Below the pieces are notes generated by a model. It did not search any database. It was not told where the DNA came from and saw only the letters and a program-made list of their open reading frames with translations. A stretch of DNA of 64,000 nt from positions 84,337 to 148,336 of the forward strand of contig NZ_JACAPR010000004.1 in the NCBI RefSeq assembly GCF_013385635.1, given 5' to 3'. The translations under genes and the position numbers were made by a program. Every line of letters begins with the position of its first letter. The first letter of the stretch is position 1. The DNA is from Pseudomonas gingeri (GTDB taxonomy: Bacteria > Pseudomonadota > Gammaproteobacteria > Pseudomonadales > Pseudomonadaceae). Below, one piece after another: positions 51,663 through 59,778 of this stretch.

Positions 51663-52850
51663 CTAGGAATAGAAGGTGGGGATCGGCAGCGTCTGGTTCA
51701 GGGCCCAGTCGCCTAGTTCTTGGAGCTTGTAGTCCAGCGGGTCATGCAGGGTCTGGGTGCGCAGGTTGCGCCAGTGGCGGTCCAGGCGCAGGGACGCGTG
51801 GGTCGAGCGCGCGCCGGTGACTTCGAACAGCTTGCTGCACAGTTCCAGGCCATTGCGGCTGGCGGCGACCTTGGCGGTGGCGATGGCGGTAGCCAGGTGC
51901 CCGCGCTCCTCGGCGCTGAGGTTCTGGCCCTTGGCCCAGGCGCGGTCGAGCCCTTCGGCGGCGCGCTCGACCAGCAGGCGGACACCTTCCAGGGCGACCC
52001 AGAAGTCACCGTAGTGGCTGAGGATGTACGGGTCCTGGCGGATGTCCTCGGTGCCGGACTTGAACCACGGGCGTGTCTCGGTCAGGGTGTATTGCCGGGC
52101 TTCCTCGAAGGCACCTTCGGCGATGCCGAGGAACATGTGGGTGAAGGTCAGTTGCGCGATCAGCGGCCGCAGGCAGGCGAAGGGCGTGCTCAGGGGGCCG
52201 GGGTCGAGCAGCAGTTCCGACTCTTCGACCCGCACCCGTTCGAAGCTGGCGCTGCCGCTGTCGGTCTGGCGCTGGCCCATGTTGTGCCAGTCATTGTGCA
52301 GGGTGATGCCGGAGCGGCCGCTGGGAATCGCGGCGATCAGCAACTTGCCGCCGGCGCCTTCATCGACCGCCGAGGCGATCAGCATTTCCGAATCGCTGGC
52401 GCCGGAGCAGAAGCTTTTCTTGCCGGAAAATTCGCGCCAGCCGCCGAGCTTGCGCACCACGGTGCGGGTGTCCAGCGGATTGAGCGCGTTGCCCCAGAAC
52501 CAGTTCTTGCGGGCGGTCTGTTCGAACCACGGTTGCCATTGTTCCGGGCGCGAAAACAGGCGCACGGTGGCGAGCATCAGGTGATGGAAACCGAAGACAT
52601 GGGCGATGGAACTGTCGACCTTGGCGAATTCGCGGACCACGTTCAGCGTCTCGCTCCAGCTGGCGCCGAGGCCGCCGTATTGGGTGGGAATACTCAGGGC
52701 CAGCAGGCCGCTGTGGCGCAGGGCGTCACGCTGGGCTTTCGGCGTGCCGCCACGCTCGTCGCGCTCGACGGCGGTTTCGGCAAACTCGGCGGCCAGCAGG
52801 CGGGCGGTTTGCAAGGGGTTGAGCAGGGCGTTATGGGGTTGGGCCGTCAC
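51663..52850 (-). CDS. msuC: Methanesulfinate monooxygenase MsuC (acyl-CoA-dehydrogenase fold)
   Basis: A 395-residue FMNH2-dependent flavoprotein, related to DszC, that oxidises methanesulfinate to methanesulfonate: SIPTQYGGLGASWSETLNVV, SIAHVFGFHHLMLATVRLFS, WREFSGKKSFCSGASDSEML, DWHNMGQRQTDSGSASFERV and LRLDRHWRNLRTQTLHDPLD. The GTG at 52850 (GAGGGAC just upstream) is taken as start. The longer in-frame extension reads into the palindromic repeat at 52877-52986 and is not family sequence. It is the third gene of msuE-msuD-msuC-sfnR; the repeat sits between msuD and msuC. Confidence 0.88.
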   Translation of the reverse strand: MTAQPHNALLNPLQTARLLAAEFAETAVERDERGGTPKAQRDALRHSGLLALSIPTQYGGLGASWSETLNVVREFAKVDSSIAHVFGFHHLMLATVRLFSRPEQWQPWFEQTARKNWFWGNALNPLDTRTVVRKLGGWREFSGKKSFCSGASDSEMLIASAVDEGAGGKLLIAAIPSGRSGITLHNDWHNMGQRQTDSGSASFERVRVEESELLLDPGPLSTPFACLRPLIAQLTFTHMFLGIAEGAFEEARQYTLTETRPWFKSGTEDIRQDPYILSHYGDFWVALEGVRLLVERAAEGLDRAWAKGQNLSAEERGHLATAIATAKVAASRNGLELCSKLFEVTGARSTHASLRLDRHWRNLRTQTLHDPLDYKLQELGDWALNQTLPIPTFYS

Positions 52851-52876
52851 GCGGTGTCCCTCGAATAGATGACGTT

Positions 52877-52986
52877 GATCGTTCCCACGCTCCGCGTGGG
52901 AATGCATCCCGTGACGCTCCGCGTCACCGCCAGAGCGGACGCGGAGCGTCCAGTGCGGCATTCCCACGCGGAGCGTGGGAACGATC
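52877..52986. repeat. Cruciform palindromic element, family 2, between msuD and msuC
   Basis: Near-perfect outer arms (GATCGTTCCCACGCTCCGCG against its complement, ending at 52986) enclose GTGACGCTCCGCGTCAC and GGACGCGGAGCGTCC. It is the best-preserved copy of the family seen at 12401 and 22609. It lies inside an operon, so it would form a strong structure in the msu mRNA. Confidence 0.9.
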
Positions 52987-52999
52987 GGCTATGTGTTTC

Positions 53000-54145
53000 T
53001 CAGGCCCCGGTCTTGGCCGGCAACACATCGTTGGCGATCATTTCGCCGAACGGCCCGGTCAGGTTGGTAATGCCGCGCCCGGCCAGGCTGGCATAGGGTT
53101 CGGGCAGCAGCGGGAAGACCAGTTCGGCGAAGCGATAGGCTTCTTCCAGGTGCGGGTAGCCGGAGAAAATGAAACTCTCGATGCCCAGGTCGGCGTATTC
53201 CTTGATGCGTTCGGCCACCTGCTGCGGATTGCCGACCAATGCCGTACCGGCCCCGCCGCGTACCAGGCCGACACCGGCCCAGAGGTTCGGCGAGATTTCC
53301 AGGTTGTCGCGGCGCCCGTCATGCAGGGCGGCCATGCGCCGCTGCCCTTCGGAGTCGAAGCGCGAGAAGGATTTCTGCGCGGCGGCGATGGTTTCGTCAC
53401 TGATGTGCTCGATCAGTTTGTCCGCGGCTTTCCAGGCGTCTTCCGCGGTTTCCCGGACGATCACGTGCAGGCGGATACCGAAGCGCACGGTGCGCCCCTT
53501 GCGCGCGGCACGCTCACGTACGTCCGCCAGCTTCGCGGCCACGGCGGCCGGTGGCTCGCCCCAGGTCAGGTAGACGTCGACCTGGTCGGCGGCGAGGTCA
53601 TGGGCGGCATCCGACGAACCACCGAAGTACAACGGTGGATAAGGTTTCTGCACCGGTGGGTAAAGGGCCTTGGCGTTCTGTACGCGCAGGTGCTTGCCTT
53701 CGAAGTCGACAGCTTCGCCCTGCAATACCCGACGCCAGATCCTGAGGAATTCGTCGGTGACTTCGTAGCGTTCGCTGTGGTCGAGGAAACTGCCGTCGCC
53801 ACGATTTTCGTCGGGGTCGCCGCCGGTCACCACGTTGATCAGCAGGCGGCCGTTGGACAGCCGGTCGAGGGTGGCGGCCATGCGCGCCGAGACGGTCGGC
53901 GAGATGATCCCGGGACGGATCGCCACCAGGTAGCGCAGGCGTTCGGTCAGCGGTACCAGGGCCGAGGCGATGACCCACGAGTCTTCGCAGGAACGGCCGG
54001 TGGGAATCAGTACACCGTGGTAGCCGAGGTTGTCGGCGGCCTGGGCCACCTGTTTCAGATAATTGAGCGTGACCGGACGGGCACCCTGGGTGGTGCCCAG
54101 GTAATGACCGTCACCGTGGGTGGGGAGAAACCAGAAGACATCCAT
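53000..54145 (-). CDS. msuD: Methanesulfonate monooxygenase MsuD (SsuD family)
   Basis: A 381-residue FMNH2-dependent alkanesulfonate monooxygenase of the bacterial-luciferase-like family, which releases sulfite and an aldehyde from short-chain sulfonates: [80 protein letters not shown] and [20 protein letters not shown]. It lies between msuE and msuC, so MsuD rather than SsuD of the ssu transport operon is favoured. The gap to msuE is only 9 bp. Confidence 0.92.
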   Translation of the reverse strand: MDVFWFLPTHGDGHYLGTTQGARPVTLNYLKQVAQAADNLGYHGVLIPTGRSCEDSWVIASALVPLTERLRYLVAIRPGIISPTVSARMAATLDRLSNGRLLINVVTGGDPDENRGDGSFLDHSERYEVTDEFLRIWRRVLQGEAVDFEGKHLRVQNAKALYPPVQKPYPPLYFGGSSDAAHDLAADQVDVYLTWGEPPAAVAAKLADVRERAARKGRTVRFGIRLHVIVRETAEDAWKAADKLIEHISDETIAAAQKSFSRFDSEGQRRMAALHDGRRDNLEISPNLWAGVGLVRGGAGTALVGNPQQVAERIKEYADLGIESFIFSGYPHLEEAYRFAELVFPLLPEPYASLAGRGITNLTGPFGEMIANDVLPAKTGA

Positions 54146-54154
54146 GACAAGTCC

Positions 54155-54718
54155 TTAGGCGATTTTCAGCAGATGCTTGGGATGAACGCCGAACAAGGGC
54201 GCGGCGCGTTCTGCAGCAAGGCGGATGCGGGCCTTCAGGGGCTCGCTGGTTATTTGATAATTGGTGAAGTCCGTTTCGCTGGCGTAGACGCCGATGGGCA
54301 GGGTCAGCGCCTGGAAGAAGCTGAACAGCGGACGCAACTGGTGATCGAGGATCAGCGCATGACGCTCGCTGCCGCCGGTGGCGGCCAGCAGGATCGGCGT
54401 GTCGATCAGGGCATTGAGGTCCACCAGGTCGAACAGGTGCTTGAGCAGCCCGGGGTAGGAGCCGCGATAGACCGGTGAGCCGACGATCAGCAGGTCGGCG
54501 CTCTCGATGGCCTGCAACTCGGTCTCGACCTCGGTGCTCAGTTCGGCACGGGACAGCGCGGCGCCCAGGGGGCGGGCAATATCGCCCAGTTCGATCACCC
54601 GGCTTTCGATGGGCAACTGCTGCGCCAGTTCGGCCAGTAGTGCCTGGGTCAGTACCAGGGTGCGAGAGGGGCGGTAGGTTCCGCCGGAAAGGGCAACGAC
54701 TTTCAGGGCACGAGACAT
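54155..54718 (-). CDS. msuE: NADH-dependent FMN reductase MsuE
   Basis: A 187-residue flavodoxin-like reductase supplying FMNH2 to the monooxygenases of this block: VVALSGGTYRPSRTLVLTQA for FMN phosphate binding, DLLIVGSPVYRGSYPGLLKH and LLAATGGSERHALILDHQLR, the SsuE/MsuE core. The start at 54718 is the family start; the 64-residue in-frame extension upstream covers the sigma-54 promoter and SfnR-type site and is rejected. It is the first gene of msuE-msuD-msuC-sfnR. Confidence 0.92.
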   Translation of the reverse strand: MSRALKVVALSGGTYRPSRTLVLTQALLAELAQQLPIESRVIELGDIARPLGAALSRAELSTEVETELQAIESADLLIVGSPVYRGSYPGLLKHLFDLVDLNALIDTPILLAATGGSERHALILDHQLRPLFSFFQALTLPIGVYASETDFTNYQITSEPLKARIRLAAERAAPLFGVHPKHLLKIA

Positions 54719-54773
54719 GATCAGTTCCTTTTCAAACAGTTGCTCAGCGAGCAGGGTCGGTGACAGGGCTTGA

Positions 54774-54787
54774 GCAAGAGCTGTACC
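54774..54787 (-). promoter_or_regulatory. Sigma-54 promoter of msuE-msuD-msuC-sfnR
   Basis: On the minus strand: TTGGTACAGCTCTTGCTC, i.e. GG, ten bases, GC, matching TGGCAC-N5-TTGCT with a C-to-T change. The GC lies about 55 bp upstream of the msuE ATG. Confidence 0.75.
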
Positions 54788-54869
54788 AATCTCCGGGTCC
54801 CGTATCTGCGGGCCCGCGGCACGCTGGGCAAGGGACCGTGTGCTGGCTGACGAGCTGTTTTGTTGATCG

Positions 54870-54889
54870 ACTGTTGGCTGGCGAACAGT
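54870..54889. promoter_or_regulatory. Probable SfnR-binding palindrome, site 3
   Basis: ACTGTT and AACAGT flank the 8-base spacer GGCTGGCG, a perfect inverted repeat identical in its half-sites to that at 45938-45957. It is centred about 117 bp upstream of the predicted msuE transcription start, a normal distance for an enhancer-binding protein. Confidence 0.7.
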
Positions 54890-55116
54890 TGCCCGGGCAA
54901 CAGCGGACAAGGTGTGCAGGCAGTTGTAAGGGATTTCTGTTATTCCGTAAAGTAACGTATTTCCATATTTATAGTTCTTTAAGGAATATTAGGCGTCGAC
55001 TCCGGGGTGCGGTAGAAGCAATCGATAGCGACTATCGAGAAGGGTGATTTCTGCTCCGTCGGAGCGCCGGGTAGCCTGTGTCCATTGCCTCGCATCAGGT
55101 TTTCGGGAGTCACGCC

Positions 55117-55386
55117 ATGAAACATTCACCCGCGGTTCTACTGCTTCTGCTGCTGTCGGTCCTGGCCGGTTGTGCCAGCCATCCGTCTCCCGAACTGCGT
55201 CCCTACAGCGCCGAGGAGAGCAAGGAGCTGGCACTGGAGGCGCTGAACCGCCGCGGCTTGTCCTTCGATGAGTACCAGCAGAAGAAAGCCGAATTGCTCG
55301 GGCAGCCGCGCAAGGTCTACGGCTTTGACGACCAGGGTGAGATCAGCGCGGATCGTGGCAGTAACAGACGTGGTCATCAGAGCTGA
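55117..55386 (+). CDS. Small lipoprotein, function unknown
   Basis: An 89-residue lipoprotein. The signal peptide MKHSPAVLLLLLLSVLAGC carries the lipobox LAGC. The mature part has a charged helix (AEESKELALEALNRRGLSFD, then EYQQKKAELLGQP) similar to the short C-terminal oligomerisation helix found in some bacterial proteins (SHOCT-like: GLSFDEYQQKKAELL). The end is Arg/Gly-rich. GGGAG lies nine bases before the ATG at 55117. No operon partner is evident. Confidence 0.75.
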   Translation: MKHSPAVLLLLLLSVLAGCASHPSPELRPYSAEESKELALEALNRRGLSFDEYQQKKAELLGQPRKVYGFDDQGEISADRGSNRRGHQS

Positions 55387-55627
55387 ACGCTTCAACAACA
55401 CCGTGTTCCCCCTCCCGCCGCTGGAGCAGGTCGTCTGTTCCGGCACGATTGACGCTCGCAACACCTTCCCGGGGCCTGTAAGCTGGATTTCAGGAGCGTT
55501 CCTACGCACTTTTACTGAAAGTTATCTTTCTTTAATTCTTTCCCATCGGGTATAGCTGTCCGTTCAGCCCTCGGTTGGCTACCCGCGAGAGTTCGATCCG
55601 CGGGACACGCTTTATGAGTCTTTTGCC

Positions 55628-56797
55628 ATGAATCAACTTCCTTTGTACTTCGACTACGCCGCCACCACGCCGGTGGATGAGCGGGTCATTCAGGTGATGG
55701 TCGAGTGTCTTGGTTTTTCCGGCAACTTCGGCAATCCCGCTTCCAGCTCCCATGCCTTCGGCCAGCGTGCCCGGCAGACGGTCGAGCAGGCCCGGCAGCA
55801 AGTGGCGAACCTGGTGGGCGCCAGCCCCGAGCAGATCGTCTGGACGTCCGGTGCCACCGAATCGAACAACCTGGCCCTCAAGGGCGTGACCCAGGCCCGT
55901 GGGGTCAGCGGCGGCCATGTGATCACCAGCCAGATCGAACACAAGGCGGTGCTCGACACTGCCCGGCAACTCCAGGAAGCCGGGATCGCGGTCACTTACC
56001 TGGTACCGGATGCCGACGGCCTGATCACCGCGCAGCGGGTCAGCGAAGCCCTGCGCGAAGACACCTTCCTGGTGTCGCTGATGCTGGTGAACAACGAGCT
56101 GGGTACGCTCAACGATATCCAGGCCATCGGCCAGCGGGTCCGCGAACAGGGCGCGCTGTTCCATGTGGACGCCGCCCAGGGAGCCGGCAAGGTCGCCATC
56201 GACCTGGCGCAATTGCCGGTGGACCTGATGTCGTTCTCGGCCCACAAGTTGTACGGGCCCAAGGGCATCGGTGCCCTGTATGTCGGACCCCGTGCCCGGG
56301 AACACCTGCACGCGCAGATCCACGGCGGCGGTCATGAAGGCGGCCTGCGCTCCGGGACCCTGGCGACCCATCAGATTGCCGGCATGGGCAGTGCCTTTGC
56401 CCTGGCGACCGAATCCTTCGACGAAGAGGCGACGGTGATCCGGGCCCTGCGTCAGCGTCTGCTGGAACAACTGGCGGATATCCCGGGGCTGCGCCTGAAC
56501 GGCAGTCCGAGCGAACGCATCCCGCACACCTTGAGCCTGACTTTCGCCGAGGGCGAGTTCAATGGTGCGCTGCTCAGCCAGTCGCTGGCCTACTCGGCGA
56601 CCTCGGCGTGCAATTCGGCGAGCAATGCACCGTCCCATGTGCTGCTGGCGCTGGGACATGACGGGCGTTCCGCCGGTCGCACCATCCGCCTGAGCCTGGG
56701 CCGCTTCACCCGCGAGCAGGATATCGACCGGGCCGCGGCGGCGATCAAGGCCTGTGTCAGCGCACCGGCACCGTTCTGGGCGGTTGCCCCGTCGTGA
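55628..56797 (+). CDS. Cysteine desulfurase (NifS/IscS-like aminotransferase V)
   Basis: A 389-residue PLP enzyme that removes sulfur from cysteine: YFDYAATTPVDERVIQVM, TSGATESNNLALKG, His105 in SQIEHKAVLD, PLP-binding Lys207 in SFSAHKLYGPKGIGALY and catalytic Cys328 in YSATSACNSASNAPSHVLLA. It is not linked to iscR-iscU-hscBA, so it is a stand-alone desulfurase rather than the housekeeping IscS. The start at 55628 is the family start. It lies 55 bp upstream of the M24B peptidase, possibly one transcript. Confidence 0.92.
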   Translation: MNQLPLYFDYAATTPVDERVIQVMVECLGFSGNFGNPASSSHAFGQRARQTVEQARQQVANLVGASPEQIVWTSGATESNNLALKGVTQARGVSGGHVITSQIEHKAVLDTARQLQEAGIAVTYLVPDADGLITAQRVSEALREDTFLVSLMLVNNELGTLNDIQAIGQRVREQGALFHVDAAQGAGKVAIDLAQLPVDLMSFSAHKLYGPKGIGALYVGPRAREHLHAQIHGGGHEGGLRSGTLATHQIAGMGSAFALATESFDEEATVIRALRQRLLEQLADIPGLRLNGSPSERIPHTLSLTFAEGEFNGALLSQSLAYSATSACNSASNAPSHVLLALGHDGRSAGRTIRLSLGRFTREQDIDRAAAAIKACVSAPAPFWAVAPS

Positions 56798-56852
56798 TGG
56801 CTGATCCATCATCGGCACCGGATAATAATTAAATACGTGATTAGCAGGAGAC

Positions 56853-58664
56853 ATGATGAGCACGCAGACCTTGAGTCAGGGAACCGTACCCCAGCGCCTG
56901 GCGCGTACCCGCGAGCTGATGAGCCGCGAGGGCGTCCACGCCTTGCTGGTACCGTCCGCCGATCCGCACCTGTCGGAATACTTGCCTGCCTACTGGCAGG
57001 GCCGGCAGTGGCTCTCGGGGTTCCATGGTTCGGTCGGCACCTTGATCGTCACGGCGGAGTTTGCCGGGGTCTGGGCTGACAGCCGTTATTGGGAACAGGC
57101 GACCAAGGAACTGAGCGGCAGTGGTATCGAGCTGGTCAAGTTGCAACCGGGGCAACCCGGGCCGCTGGAGTGGCTGGCCGAGCAAACGCCGGAAGGCGGC
57201 GTGGTCGCGGTCGATGGTGCGGTGATGGCGCTGGCTTCGGCGCGCACCCTGGGGGACAAGCTGCAAGCCCGTGGCGCCCGCCTGCGTACCGATGTCGATC
57301 TGTTGCAGCAAGTCTGGGAAGACCGCCCGGTATTGCCGAACCAGCCGATCTACCAGCACTTGCCGCCACAGGCGACCGTCAGTCGGGTGGAGAAACTCGC
57401 CCAACTGCGTGAAGAACTGAAGAATCGCGGTGCCGACTGGCATTTCATCGCGACCCTGGACGATATCGCCTGGCTGTTCAACCTGCGTGGCGCCGACGTG
57501 TCGTTCAACCCGGTGTTCGTCTCCTTCGCTCTGGTCAGCCAGGACCAGGCGACCCTGTTCGTCGCTCTCGACAAGGTCAGTGCCGAGCTGGTGCAGATCC
57601 TCAAGCAGGATGGCGTGAACCTGCGCGACTACAGTGAGATTGCCGCTGCCCTGGCGAGCGTGCCGGTCGGTTCGAGCCTGCTGGTGGACCCCGCCCGTGT
57701 CACCCGCGGCCTGCTGGACAATCTCGGTGCCGAGGTCAAGCTGGTGGAAGGCCTGAACCCGACCACCCTGGCCAAGTCGCGCAAGAGCCTGGACGATGCG
57801 GCTCATATCCGCCAGGCCATGGAGCAGGACGGTGCGGCCCTCTGCGAGTTTTTCGCCTGGCTGGAAACAGCGCTGGGACGCGAGCGGATCACCGAGCTGA
57901 CCATCGACGAAAAACTCACGGCTGCGCGTGCCCGTCGCCCTGGCTACGTGTCCCTGAGTTTCAACACCATTGCCGCGTTCAACGCCAATGGCGCGATGCC
58001 GCATTATCACGCCACAGAGGAAGAACACGCGGTGATCGAAGGCGACGGCCTGTTGCTGATCGACTCCGGCGGCCAATACCTGGGCGGCACCACCGATATC
58101 ACCCGAATGGTTCCGGTGGGTACGCCGACTGCCGAGCAGAAGCGTGACTGCACGCGGGTACTCAAGGGCGTGATCGCCTTGTCCCGCGCGCAATTCCCCC
58201 GTGGCATCCTGTCGCCGCTGCTCGACGCCATCGCCCGTGCGCCGATCTGGGCGGAAAGCGTGGACTACGGCCATGGCACCGGTCACGGCGTGGGTTACTT
58301 CCTCAATGTCCATGAAGGTCCGCAAGTGATCGCCTACCAGGCGGTCGCGGCCCCGCAGACCGCGATGCAGCCGGGCATGATCACCTCGATCGAGCCGGGC
58401 ACCTACCGTCCGGGCCGCTGGGGTGTGCGGATCGAGAACCTGGCGATGAACCGCGAAGCCGGCAAGAGTGAGTTCGGCGAGTTCCTGCGTTTCGAAACCC
58501 TGACCCTGTGCCCGATCGATACCCGCTGCCTGGAACCGTCGTTGCTGACCGAGGGAGAGCGCGACTGGTTCAACGGCTACCATGCCGAGGTGCGTGAGCG
58601 CTTGAGCCCGCTGTTGACGGGGGCGGCGCTGGACTGGTTGAACACCCGCACTGCCGCGATCTGA
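56853..58664 (+). CDS. Xaa-Pro aminopeptidase, APP1 type (M24B)
   Basis: A 603-residue metallo-aminopeptidase, the length of the three-domain eukaryotic-like XPNPEP1 class. Two creatinase-N-like domains (WLSGFHGSVGTLIVTAEFAG, then NRGADWHFIATLDDIAWLFN) precede the pita-bread catalytic domain. Its metal ligands are Asp in LLIDSGGQYLGGTTDITRMV, His in GHGTGHGVGYFLNVHEGP and Glu in SIEPGTYRPGRWGVRIEN. It removes an N-terminal residue before proline. The start at 56853 has CAGGAGA upstream. Confidence 0.93.
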   Translation: MMSTQTLSQGTVPQRLARTRELMSREGVHALLVPSADPHLSEYLPAYWQGRQWLSGFHGSVGTLIVTAEFAGVWADSRYWEQATKELSGSGIELVKLQPGQPGPLEWLAEQTPEGGVVAVDGAVMALASARTLGDKLQARGARLRTDVDLLQQVWEDRPVLPNQPIYQHLPPQATVSRVEKLAQLREELKNRGADWHFIATLDDIAWLFNLRGADVSFNPVFVSFALVSQDQATLFVALDKVSAELVQILKQDGVNLRDYSEIAAALASVPVGSSLLVDPARVTRGLLDNLGAEVKLVEGLNPTTLAKSRKSLDDAAHIRQAMEQDGAALCEFFAWLETALGRERITELTIDEKLTAARARRPGYVSLSFNTIAAFNANGAMPHYHATEEEHAVIEGDGLLLIDSGGQYLGGTTDITRMVPVGTPTAEQKRDCTRVLKGVIALSRAQFPRGILSPLLDAIARAPIWAESVDYGHGTGHGVGYFLNVHEGPQVIAYQAVAAPQTAMQPGMITSIEPGTYRPGRWGVRIENLAMNREAGKSEFGEFLRFETLTLCPIDTRCLEPSLLTEGERDWFNGYHAEVRERLSPLLTGAALDWLNTRTAAI

Positions 58665-58683
58665 CAACCACCGCAACCCTTGT

Positions 58684-58767
58684 GTAGGAGCCGGCTTGCC
58701 GGCGATAGCGGCCACAAGGGCGATGCCAGGCTCAAGGGCCTCATCGCCGGCAAGCCGGCTCCTACAG
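58684..58767. repeat. REP pair (GTAGGAGCCGGC type)
   Basis: Inverted REP cores at about 58684-58707 and 58742-58767 lie between the convergent aminopeptidase and LysR genes. Confidence 0.9.
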
Positions 58768-58777
58768 GTTTGGGGGG

Positions 58778-59665
58778 TCAAAGCCCGGTCAGGGCTTCGC
58801 TCATATAGTCGACAAACGCCTTCACCCTGGCGGACTGCCGGCGATTGGCCGGGAACACCGCATGAATCGGCAGCGATTGCGCCTGGTAATCGCGCAGGAT
58901 CGCCGTGACTCTCCCGGCTTGCAGGTCTTCGGCAAACAGCCACACGGGCGACAGCGCAATGCCGAGCCCGCCCAGGACCATTTCCCGAATTGCTTCCGAG
59001 TTGTTGCTCTGGGCGTTGCCCTTGATGCGCACGCTGTAGTGCTGTCCGTGTTTTTCGTAGTACCAGAGGTTCTGGCTGTTCAGCAGGTTGAACAACAGGC
59101 AGTTGTGTTCGCCAAGGTCTTCCGGGGTCTGCGGTTCGCCCCGGCGTGCCAGGTACGCGGCACTGGCCACGGTTATCCGTTGGGTATCGCCGATGCGGCG
59201 GGCGATCAGGCCGCTGTCGCTCAACTCGCCGATACGCAGGCTGACATCCAGGCCTTCGTTGACCAGGTCCTGGTTCTGGTCGTTGAGCTGCAGATCGATT
59301 TCCAATTGTGGATAGCGTGCCAGGAAATCAGGCAGCCGGCTGGCGATCTGCAGACGGCCGAAGCTCACCGAAGAACCGATGCGCAGGTTGCCCGCGACCT
59401 GTTCCCTGCCGGACTGGAAGCTGTGTTCGGCGCTGTCCACGGCGGCGAGGATCTGCCGGCACTGCGTGTAGTAGCGCTGGCCTTCGTCGGTCAGTGACAA
59501 CTGGCGGGTGCTGCGGGCAATCAGCTTGCCGCCCAGCTCGGCTTCCAGGGCCTTGAGGATCTTGCTGATGGTCGGCTGGCTAGTCTGCAGCTCGCGGGCG
59601 ACAGCGGAAAAACTGCCGCGCTCGACCACCCGGACAAAGATGGCCATTGCATTGAGTTTATCCAT
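58778..59665 (-). CDS. LysR-family transcriptional regulator
   Basis: A 295-residue LysR-type regulator: MDKLNAMAIFVRVVERGSFS, then LQTSQPTISKILKALEAELG in the HTH and LIARSTRQLSLTDEGQRYY. The start at 59665 is the family start; an upstream extension overlaps the divergent gene. It is divergent from the quinone oxidoreductase at 59779 (113-bp spacer), as in the many LysR-oxidoreductase pairs that respond to electrophiles or quinones. The effector is unknown. Confidence 0.9.
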   Translation of the reverse strand: MDKLNAMAIFVRVVERGSFSAVARELQTSQPTISKILKALEAELGGKLIARSTRQLSLTDEGQRYYTQCRQILAAVDSAEHSFQSGREQVAGNLRIGSSVSFGRLQIASRLPDFLARYPQLEIDLQLNDQNQDLVNEGLDVSLRIGELSDSGLIARRIGDTQRITVASAAYLARRGEPQTPEDLGEHNCLLFNLLNSQNLWYYEKHGQHYSVRIKGNAQSNNSEAIREMVLGGLGIALSPVWLFAEDLQAGRVTAILRDYQAQSLPIHAVFPANRRQSARVKAFVDYMSEALTGL

Positions 59666-59778
59666 GATGGCCTCCAATTCATGCCAAATAGGCATGATCA
59701 CTATAGCAATAGTGCGTCTTATCGGCATGAGTGAGGCGGCGCAAGATCGGCTTACTTTCACTGATCGGGGTTGCCGAC

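Larger units (their letters stand above)
54719..55116. other. 398-bp divergent regulatory region upstream of msuE
   Basis: It holds the msuE sigma-54 promoter (54774-54787) and an SfnR-type site (54870-54889). An AT-rich stretch at about 54930-54990 may serve the divergent lipoprotein gene at 55117. No other gene was seen. Confidence 0.75.

Noticed and set aside
52851..52967. 39-residue N-terminal extension of MsuC
   Set aside because: The extension is translated palindromic repeat sequence. The GTG at 52850 has its own ribosome site.
54719..54910. 64-residue N-terminal extension of MsuE
   Set aside because: It would cover the sigma-54 promoter and SfnR-type site, and family members begin at MSRALKVVALSGG.
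56841..58943. A 700-codon open frame antisense to the Xaa-Pro aminopeptidase
   Set aside because: The sense protein has all M24B motifs; the antisense translation is Gln/Arg/His-rich without any domain.
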